DNA of 64,000 bases from assembly GCF_001905005.1 (NCBI RefSeq), contig NZ_LWKZ01000001.1, positions 809,775 to 873,774 of the forward strand, written 5' to 3'. The notes beneath the pieces are model-generated. The model was not told the DNA's origin and did no database searches. It saw only the letters and a list, made by a program, of their open reading frames with translations. Shown here in pieces: positions 57,881-64,000 of this stretch. The stretch is from Streptomyces sp. CB02923. Lineage in GTDB: Bacteria; Actinomycetota; Actinomycetes; Streptomycetales; Streptomycetaceae. Positions within the stretch are counted from its first letter, which is position 1, and each line of letters begins with the position of its first letter. The translations under genes were made by a program, and so were the position numbers.

Positions 57881-60297
57881 CCGCCGTCGACCACCGCCCC
57901 GCGGACCACGACGAGCAGCAGGGCAAGGCCCCGGCCGGCCTCGCCGTCTGGTTCCGCGACCTCGTCATGGGCATGCGCTTCGCCGTCGCCAGCGGCCGCG
58001 AGGGCTGGGCCCGTACGGCACTGACCGCCATCGGCGTCGGCCTCGGCGCGGCCCTGCTGCTGGGCGCCGCCTCCGTACCGACCCTGCTGCAACACCGCAG
58101 CGACCGCGGCACCGCACGCCAGATCGTCATGTCGGAACACGAGGCGAAGCGCTCCGACAGCACCGTCCTCTACGAGAACCTGGGCTCCAAGTTCCGCGGC
58201 ACCGACGTGGACGGCGTCCTGCTGCGCCCGGAAGGCGGCAGCCCGGCGCTGCCGCCCGGCGTGGACCGGATGCCGGGTCCCGGCGAGATGGTGGTCTCGC
58301 CCGTCCTGAAGAAGCTCCTGGAGTCCCCGGACGGCGAACTGCTGCGCGACCGGCTCCCGTGGCGCGTGGTGGGCACCATCGGCGACGAGGGCCTGGTCGG
58401 GCCCGCCGAGCACCGCTACTACGCGGGCAGCGCCAGTCTCACCCTCGATCCGGGGAGCGGCGGCGGCGTCGCCCGCACCACCGGGTTCGGCGACAGCCTC
58501 CAGTCGCGGCCCATGGACCCGGTCCTGCTCGTCCTGATCCTCGTGGGCTGCGTCGTCCTGCTGATGCCGGTGGCCATCTTCATCGCCACCGCCGTCCGCT
58601 TCGGCGGTGAGCGCCGCGACCGGCGGCTGGCCGCGCTGCGCCTGGTGGGCGCCGACAACCGCATGACGCGCCGGATCGCCGCGGGCGAGGCGCTGCTCGG
58701 CTCGCTCTTCGGGCTGGCCGTGGGCGTCGGGCTGTTCCTCTTCGGGCGGCAGTTCATCGACAAGCTGGACATCAGCAGCCTCAACGCCTTCCCCGCCGAC
58801 CTGACGCCGGTCCCCGCGCTGGCCGTCCTGATCGCGCTGGCCGTCCCGGCGTCGGCCGTCGCGGTCTCGCTCTTCGCGCTGCGCGGCGTCGCCATCGAGC
58901 CGCTGGGCGTCGTCCGCAACGCCGTCCCGCGCCGGCGCCGGCTGTGGTGGCGGCTGCCGATCCCGCTCATCGGGCTGGCGCTGCTGGCGATGTACGGCAC
59001 GGTCGACAAGGACACGAAGTCCATCAACCCGTACCAGATCGGCGGCGGCGCGGTCCTGACGCTGCTGGGCCTGACCATGCTGCTGCCCTGGCTGGTGGAA
59101 GCGGTCGTGACGCGGCTCAACGGCGGCCGGGTCCCGTGGCAGCTGGCCACCCGCCGGCTCCAGCTGAGCAGCAGCAGTGCGGCCCGCGCGGTCAGCGGCA
59201 TCACCGTCGCCGTGGCCGGTGCCATCGCGCTGCAGATGCTGTTCGCGGCCGTCGGCAGCGACTACCGGGAGAGAACCGGGCAGGACTCCTCCCGGGCGCA
59301 GCTCCAGGTCATGCTGCCGGCCCGGGACGGCGCCGCCACGGAGAAGATGATCGACGAGTTCAAGCACACCAAGGGCGTCAGCGGTGTCATCGCCACCGTC
59401 AGCTCGCAGATCCTGTCCGCCAAGGGAGAGCGCAACGAAGGCGGCTACCCGCTGAGCACCTCCGTCTCGGTCGGCTCCTGCGCGACCCTGCAGGAGATCG
59501 CCCGGCCGGGCGGCACGTGCAAGGACGGCGACGTCTTCGTGATCAAGGGCGGGGCCGGCTCCTTCACCGACGAGGACCTGCCCAAGGTCGTGCACCCCGG
59601 CGGCACGGTGCTCCTCAACGACTTCGACGAGGACGGCAAGCGGGTGGGCAAGCCCAGGCCCTGGACCCTGCCCCGGACGATCCGCACGGTCGACGCCCGG
59701 CCGGACCCGAGCGGCGAGCAGGTCACCGGCCTGTACGCCACCCTGGGAGCGGTCGACATGGCGAAGCTGGCCCGTCCCACGGCCAGGGCCATGATCCGGC
59801 TGGACCCGGCCGTCCCGGACGCCGCCGAGTACGCCCGCAACACCGCGGCCCGCACCGACCTGGCATCCACCGTCTTCCAGCTGTCGGACAGCAAGGAGGA
59901 CCCGCGCTACGTGACCGTGCGCCGGGGCCTGATGATCGCGTCCATCGCGACCATGACGCTGATCGCCGCCAGCATGCTGGTCACCACCCTGGAGCAGCTG
60001 CGCGAACGCCGCCGCCTGCTGTCGGTCCTGGTGGCCTTCGGCACCCGGCGCGGCACGCTCGCCTGGTCGGTGCTGTGGCAGACCGCCATCCCCATGGCCC
60101 TGGGCCTGGTGCTCGCGGTGGCCGGTGGTCTCGGACTCGGCCGGGTGCTGCTGATGCTGGCGGACAAGAGCGGCGTCGCCTGGTCGGCGGTGTGGCCGCT
60201 GCCCCTGGTCGGAGGCGGCCTGGTGGTACTCGTGACGCTGCTGAGCATGCCGCCGCTGTGGCGCATGATGCGTGCGGACGGGCTGCGTACGGAGTGA
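57877..60297 (+). CDS. Large FtsX-family ABC permease, first copy
   Basis: The 806-residue permease has two FtsX modules: helix 1 near 45-65 (ALTAIGVGLGAALLLGAASV), an extracytoplasmic part, three helices from about 205 to 310 (VLLVLILVGCVVLLMPVAIF and so on), then a second module with another long outside domain and C-terminal helices, including MIASIATMTLIAASMLVTTL. AALRLVGADNRMTRRIAAGE is the coupling helix region. It probably exports peptides or antibiotics, or works in envelope stress. A hairpin terminator follows. Confidence 0.9.
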   Translation: MTAVDHRPADHDEQQGKAPAGLAVWFRDLVMGMRFAVASGREGWARTALTAIGVGLGAALLLGAASVPTLLQHRSDRGTARQIVMSEHEAKRSDSTVLYENLGSKFRGTDVDGVLLRPEGGSPALPPGVDRMPGPGEMVVSPVLKKLLESPDGELLRDRLPWRVVGTIGDEGLVGPAEHRYYAGSASLTLDPGSGGGVARTTGFGDSLQSRPMDPVLLVLILVGCVVLLMPVAIFIATAVRFGGERRDRRLAALRLVGADNRMTRRIAAGEALLGSLFGLAVGVGLFLFGRQFIDKLDISSLNAFPADLTPVPALAVLIALAVPASAVAVSLFALRGVAIEPLGVVRNAVPRRRRLWWRLPIPLIGLALLAMYGTVDKDTKSINPYQIGGGAVLTLLGLTMLLPWLVEAVVTRLNGGRVPWQLATRRLQLSSSSAARAVSGITVAVAGAIALQMLFAAVGSDYRERTGQDSSRAQLQVMLPARDGAATEKMIDEFKHTKGVSGVIATVSSQILSAKGERNEGGYPLSTSVSVGSCATLQEIARPGGTCKDGDVFVIKGGAGSFTDEDLPKVVHPGGTVLLNDFDEDGKRVGKPRPWTLPRTIRTVDARPDPSGEQVTGLYATLGAVDMAKLARPTARAMIRLDPAVPDAAEYARNTAARTDLASTVFQLSDSKEDPRYVTVRRGLMIASIATMTLIAASMLVTTLEQLRERRRLLSVLVAFGTRRGTLAWSVLWQTAIPMALGLVLAVAGGLGLGRVLLMLADKSGVAWSAVWPLPLVGGGLVVLVTLLSMPPLWRMMRADGLRTE

Positions 60298-60304
60298 CCC
60301 GGCG

Positions 60305-60345
60305 CCGGTGCCCCGGGGTCCGTACCACGGGCCCCGGGGCACCGG
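60305..60345 (+). terminator. Terminator hairpin after the first ABC module
   Basis: Perfect 14-base arms CCGGTGCCCCGGGG and CCCCGGGGCACCGG enclose a 13-base loop, eight bases after the permease stop. Confidence 0.8.
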
Positions 60346-60363
60346 CGGTGCTATGCACGACGC

Positions 60364-60406
60364 GTATACACCACGGCTGTAGCGACGAAGTAAGGTGGTC
60401 GGCATG
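60364..60406 (+). promoter_or_regulatory. Operator/promoter of padR and second ABC module, leaderless geometry
   Basis: GTATACACCAC at 60,364-60,374 lies 40 bases before the padR ATG, and a -10-like TAAGGT (60,391-60,396) ends seven bases before it, which predicts transcription from the start codon. The same layout occurs at 57,039. Confidence 0.6.
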
Positions 60407-60928
60407 TCAATCGGTCATACGCTTCTTGGCCTCCTGGAGTCCGGGCCCCGCCATGGCTACGACCTCAAGCGGGCGTTCGACGAGCACTTCGGCCACGATC
60501 GCCCCCTGCATTACGGACAGGTCTACTCGACCATGTCCCGCCTGCTGAAGAACGGCCTCGTCGAGGTGGACGGCGTCGAGGCGGGCGCCGGCCCGGAGCG
60601 CAAGCGCTACGCCATCACGGACGCCGGCGTCACCGACGTCGCCCAGTGGCTGGCCCGGCCCGAGAAGCCCGAGCCGTACCTCCAGTCGACGCTGTACACG
60701 AAGGTCGTGATGGCCCTGCTCACCGGCCGGGACGCCGCCGAACTGCTGGACTCCCAGCGCGCCGAGCACCTGCGCCTGATGCGCGGCCTGACCGAGCGCA
60801 AGCGCAGGGGCGACCTCGCCGACCAGCTCATCTGCGACCACGCGCTGTTCCACCTGGAGGCCGACCTGCGCTGGCTCGAACTGACCGCCGCCCGCCTGGA
60901 CAAGCTGGCCGCGGTGATCCGCCCGTGA
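60404..60928 (+). CDS. PadR-family transcriptional regulator
   Basis: The 174-residue repressor has the PadR winged helix with IGHTLLGLLESGPRHGYDLK, HYGQVYSTMSRLLKNGLVEV and the AGPERKRYAITDAG wing, and a C-terminal dimerisation helix region (VMALLTGRDAAELLDSQRAE). It is the first gene of the second ABC operon and overlaps the ATPase GTG by four bases. It should sense a drug-like ligand and control the exporter. No ribosome site is seen upstream, which fits a leaderless mRNA. Confidence 0.9.
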   Translation: MSIGHTLLGLLESGPRHGYDLKRAFDEHFGHDRPLHYGQVYSTMSRLLKNGLVEVDGVEAGAGPERKRYAITDAGVTDVAQWLARPEKPEPYLQSTLYTKVVMALLTGRDAAELLDSQRAEHLRLMRGLTERKRRGDLADQLICDHALFHLEADLRWLELTAARLDKLAAVIRP

Positions 60929-61614
60929 CGCCCGCGGGATCGCTGCTGGCCGCCGAGGGCCTGCACAAGGCGTTCGGCCAGACCGCCGCGCTGGACGGGG
61001 TGGACTTCTCCATCCACCCCGGTGAGGTCGTCGCCGTCATGGGCCCCTCCGGCTCCGGCAAGTCGACCCTGCTGCACTGCCTGGCGGGCATCGTCCTGCC
61101 GGACTCCGGCAGTGTCCGCTACGGCGACCACGACGTGACGCAGCTCAGCGACGCGCAGCGCAGCGCCCTGCGCCGCGCCGACTTCGGCTTCGTCTTCCAG
61201 TTCGGGCAGCTCGTCCCGGAACTGACCTGCCTGGAGAACGTCGCCCTGCCGCTGCGCCTGAACGGCGTCAAGCGCAAGGAGGCGCAGCGGCACGCCCGCG
61301 AGTGGCTGGAGCGCCTGGAGGTCGAGGACACCGAAGGCAAGCGGCCCGGCGAGGTCTCCGGCGGCCAGGGCCAGCGCGTCGCGGTGGCCCGCGCCCTCGC
61401 CGCCCGGCCCCGCGTGATCTTCGCCGACGAACCCACCGGCGCCCTGGACTCCCTCAACGGCGAACGCGTCATGACCCTCCTGACCGACGCCGCCCGCGAC
61501 ACCAATGCCGCCGTCGTCCTGGTCACCCACGAATCCCGGGTCGCCGCCTACTCCGACCGCGAGATCGTCGTCCGCGACGGCAAGGTGAAGGACATGCTGG
61601 CGGGCCTGATATGA
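60925..61614 (+). CDS. ABC exporter ATPase (MacB/LolD type), second copy
   Basis: The 229-residue ATPase has the same motif set as the first copy (GPSGSGKST, FQFGQLVPEL, VSGGQGQRVAVARA, VIFADEP). It shares long nucleotide identity with the first copy from about 61,000 on. The GTG start overlaps the padR stop. The stop overlaps a 23-codon frame (ATGA) that bridges to the permease. Confidence 0.92.
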   Translation: MTPAGSLLAAEGLHKAFGQTAALDGVDFSIHPGEVVAVMGPSGSGKSTLLHCLAGIVLPDSGSVRYGDHDVTQLSDAQRSALRRADFGFVFQFGQLVPELTCLENVALPLRLNGVKRKEAQRHAREWLERLEVEDTEGKRPGEVSGGQGQRVAVARALAARPRVIFADEPTGALDSLNGERVMTLLTDAARDTNAAVVLVTHESRVAAYSDREIVVRDGKVKDMLAGLI

Positions 61615-61682
61615 GCCTGCCCGACCCTTCGGCCCGGTCCGGCGCGGGAGGGGCCCGCGCCCCGATCGGCACCGCCGGATGA
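61611..61682 (+). CDS. 23-residue bridging frame between ATPase and permease
   Basis: ATG at 61,611 overlaps the ATPase stop (ATGA), and its TGA at 61,680 overlaps the permease ATG (ATGA again). The peptide is MSLPDPSARSG followed by AGGARAPIGTAG. The first module has no such spacer; its permease starts directly at the ATPase stop. It could be a coupling leader or the frame-shifted old N-terminus of the permease. Confidence 0.45.
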   Translation: MSLPDPSARSGAGGARAPIGTAG

Positions 61683-64000
61683 CCTTGCTCGGCCCCCGTA
61701 CGAAGGGCGGGTCCGCCGGTCCTGGCAAAAGCGGCACCCGGCGTCCCGCGCACCCGGCCCCGCCCGGCCCGCCTCCCGCCGGCCCGGTCGCCTGGGCCCG
61801 CGACCTGGCCACCGGGCTGCGCTTCGCCGCGGGCGGCGGCCGCGAAGGCTGGATCCGTACGGCGCTGACCGCCGTCGGCGTCGGCCTCGGCGTCGCCGTC
61901 CTGCTGCTCGGCGCGTCCGCACCGTCCCTGCTCGATTCCTGGCACGGCCGGGAGAAGGCCCGCGAGAACCTGGGGCAGGCGAACGAGCCGCGCCCCGCCG
62001 ACGACACGCTGCTGTACGCCCACGCCGACACCCGCTACCACCACCAGAACATCCGCGGCCGGCTCGTCAAGCCCGACGGGACGCGTCCGCCGGCTCCGCC
62101 GGGCGTCGCCGCCCTGCCGGGCCCGGGGACCATGCTGGCCTCCCCCGCCCTCAAGGAGCTGCTGGACTCGCCCGGCGGCACGGCCCTGCGCGAACGGCTC
62201 CCGTACCGCGTGGTGGGCACCATCGGCGACGACGGACTGCAAGGCCCCGCCGAACTGACGTATCTCGCGGGCAGCTCCGCGCTGACCGAACGGCTCGGGG
62301 CCGGCCGCATCGACCACTTCGGGTCGGCATTCGAACGGCGCCCGATGCGGGCCCCCGCGGTGGTGCTGGTGATCATGACGTGTGTGGCGCTGCTGACGCC
62401 GGTCATGGTCTTCATCGGCACCTCCGTACGGTTCGGCAACGAGCGCCGCGAACTCCGGCTCGCCGCGCTGCGCCTGGTCGGCGCCGACATCCGCACGACC
62501 CGGCGGATCGCCGCCGGGGAGGCGCTGCTCGGCTCGCTGGCGGGCCTGGTGCTGGGCGCCGCATTCTTCCTCGGGGGGCGGCAGTTCGCCTCGGTGGTGA
62601 CCCTGTGGGACATCAACGTCTTCCCGTCGGACATCACCCCGGACCCGCTGCTGGCCACGCTGGTCGCGGTGCTGGTGCCGTCCGCCGCCGTGCTGGTGAC
62701 GCTGTTCGCGCAGCGCGGTGTGACGGTCGAGCCGCTGGGCGTCGTCCGCAACCGGCCGCCCGTACGGCGCCGCCTGTGGTGGCGGCCGCTGGTACCGCTG
62801 GCCGGGGCCGGGCTGCTGGTGACCGTCTCGCGGGACGTCGACCGGGTGGACAGCCCGTTGAACACGGCCCGCCTCGCCATCGGCGCGACCCTGCTGCTGC
62901 TCGGCGTCACGGCGTTGCTGCCGTGGCTGGCCGACGCGGTGGTGCGGCGGCTGCGCGGCGGCCCGGTGCCCTGGCAGCTGGCCACCCGGCGGCTCCAGCT
63001 GAACAGCGGGGCGGCCACCCGCGCGGTCGGCGGCATCACCGTCGCGGTCGCCGGGGCCATCGCCGTCCACATGACCTTCACCGGGATGCAGGCCGGGTTC
63101 GCCGAGAGCTACACCCGCACCGGCCGCCCGGTGGTCGAGATCACCGGGGGCACCAGCGGCTGGGAGCAGACCCGGAGCGCGCTCGCGGCGCTGCGCGGCG
63201 CCGAGGGGGTGGGCCGGGCGGACGGCACCATCGAGTCCTCGGTGGCGGCCGCGGGCGACCGGGGCCGGCTGATGGACGGCAGCGACTTCCGCGTGACGGA
63301 CAGCGTGTTCGCCACGGTCGGTGACTGCGCCGCGCTGGCCCGGCTGGCCGAGGTCGGCCCCTGCCGGGACGGCGACGTCTTCCTCACCGACAACCTGCGG
63401 GACCGCGCCGTCGCGAAACCGGGTGCCCGGCTCAACCTCGACCCGCCCGAGGGCTCCGGCCCCGGCCGCCCGCCGCAGCTGTGGACGCTGCCCGCCACGG
63501 CCCGCACCGTGCTCGCGCGCACGGACAGCGACGACCTGCCGGTCCACGGCATCCTGATCACCCCGTCCGCGGTCGACGTGCACCGGATGTACCGGCCCCT
63601 GATGCACCTGACGGTCCGCTACGACCCCGCCGTACCGGACGCGGTGGAACACATCCGTACCGCCGCGGCGCGCGTCAACCCGTCGATGGGCGTGGTCCCG
63701 CTGGCCGAGAACCGGCACGACGGGCAGTACGACAGCCTGCGCACCGGGCTGTTCATCGGCGCGGTGATCACCCTGCTGCTGATCGGCGCGGGCCTGGTGA
63801 TCTCCACCGTGGAGCAGCTCCACGAGCACCGGCGGCTGCTGTCGGTGCTGGACGCGTTCGGCACCCGGCGCGCGACGCTGGGCTGGTCGGTCCTGTGGCA
63901 GACCGCGATCCCCGTCGCCCTGGGCCTGGTGCTCGCCGTCGGTGGCGGGCTGGCGCTGGGCACGCTGCTGCTGTGGATGATCGACAGCGCGGTGTTCGTG
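61679..64000 (+). CDS. Large FtsX-family ABC permease, second copy (runs off the window)
   Basis: The frame is open for 774 codons from the ATG at 61,679 to the last base; the homologous first permease has 806 residues, so only the C-terminal end is missing. It shares ALTAVGVGLGVAVLLLGASA, AALRLVGADIRTTRRIAAGE, PWQLATRRLQLNSGAATRAV and DAFGTRRATLGWSVLWQTAI with it. The extracytoplasmic domains are much more diverged than the membrane parts, which suggests that substrate or partner choice has changed since duplication. Confidence 0.9.
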   Translation, partial: MTLLGPRTKGGSAGPGKSGTRRPAHPAPPGPPPAGPVAWARDLATGLRFAAGGGREGWIRTALTAVGVGLGVAVLLLGASAPSLLDSWHGREKARENLGQANEPRPADDTLLYAHADTRYHHQNIRGRLVKPDGTRPPAPPGVAALPGPGTMLASPALKELLDSPGGTALRERLPYRVVGTIGDDGLQGPAELTYLAGSSALTERLGAGRIDHFGSAFERRPMRAPAVVLVIMTCVALLTPVMVFIGTSVRFGNERRELRLAALRLVGADIRTTRRIAAGEALLGSLAGLVLGAAFFLGGRQFASVVTLWDINVFPSDITPDPLLATLVAVLVPSAAVLVTLFAQRGVTVEPLGVVRNRPPVRRRLWWRPLVPLAGAGLLVTVSRDVDRVDSPLNTARLAIGATLLLLGVTALLPWLADAVVRRLRGGPVPWQLATRRLQLNSGAATRAVGGITVAVAGAIAVHMTFTGMQAGFAESYTRTGRPVVEITGGTSGWEQTRSALAALRGAEGVGRADGTIESSVAAAGDRGRLMDGSDFRVTDSVFATVGDCAALARLAEVGPCRDGDVFLTDNLRDRAVAKPGARLNLDPPEGSGPGRPPQLWTLPATARTVLARTDSDDLPVHGILITPSAVDVHRMYRPLMHLTVRYDPAVPDAVEHIRTAAARVNPSMGVVPLAENRHDGQYDSLRTGLFIGAVITLLLIGAGLVISTVEQLHEHRRLLSVLDAFGTRRATLGWSVLWQTAIPVALGLVLAVGGGLALGTLLLWMIDSAVFV

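Overview
The window is a stretch of Streptomyces chromosome (or a very close relative). It has very high G+C, GTG and TTG starts, a WhiB-family regulator, SpoIIE-type phosphatases fused to RsbW-like kinases, an Excalibur protein, a DUF1707 protein, and side-by-side class I and class II fumarases. The order ychF - DUF6542 - ppgK - ispH - xseAB - glpX - wblI-like - fumarases, with sdhAB at the far end, matches my memory of the S. coelicolor SCO504x-SCO510x neighbourhood. There the interval between ychF and sdhAB holds the actinorhodin cluster; here it holds other accessory genes.

Region 1 (1-12.5 kb) is mostly chromosomal: the end of a succinate dehydrogenase/fumarate reductase flavoprotein gene, its iron-sulfur partner, an Excalibur protein, two SpoIIE/RsbW-type signalling proteins, a Nudix hydrolase, a 59-residue SPOR-like protein, an amino-acid permease, a GntR regulator, a PIG-L deacetylase and an alpha/beta hydrolase. 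Region 2 (12.5-14.5 kb) has an Uma2-type nuclease and a small, decayed excisionase-like locus.

Region 3 (14,515-31,769) is the most interesting part. It looks like a 17.2-kb integrated element inserted at the 3' end of ychF. A perfect 39-bp direct repeat of the ychF 3' end flanks it, and a 22-bp repeat lies just inside both ends. The element also carries its own terminator, which replaces the host one downstream of ychF. Its cargo is a defence island: a complete type I restriction-modification operon (hsdM-hsdS-hsdR) led by a gene for an HTH + methylase-like + specificity-like fusion whose catalytic motifs are ruined; a second methylase/specificity pair with an altered NPPV motif and a translationally coupled two-helix membrane protein; a divergent DUF6119/TIGR04141-family gene behind a perfect palindrome; an unknown winged-helix/coiled-coil protein; and a PIN toxin-antitoxin pair. 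I see no recombinase gene inside it.

Region 4 (31.7-56 kb) is conserved housekeeping: ychF, polyphosphate glucokinase, IspH, exonuclease VII, malonic semialdehyde reductase (its 3' end and terminator triplicated in tandem), GlpX, a WhiB protein, both fumarases behind an iron-box-like site, a FomD/DUF402 protein, a methyltransferase, a second SpoIIE/RsbW protein, catalase, a class A penicillin-binding protein and an SPFH/RHH pair. Region 5 (57-64 kb) is a tandem duplication of an ABC exporter (ATPase + large FtsX-type permease). Both copies keep the same promoter/operator geometry, but only the second keeps its PadR regulator. The window ends inside the second permease.
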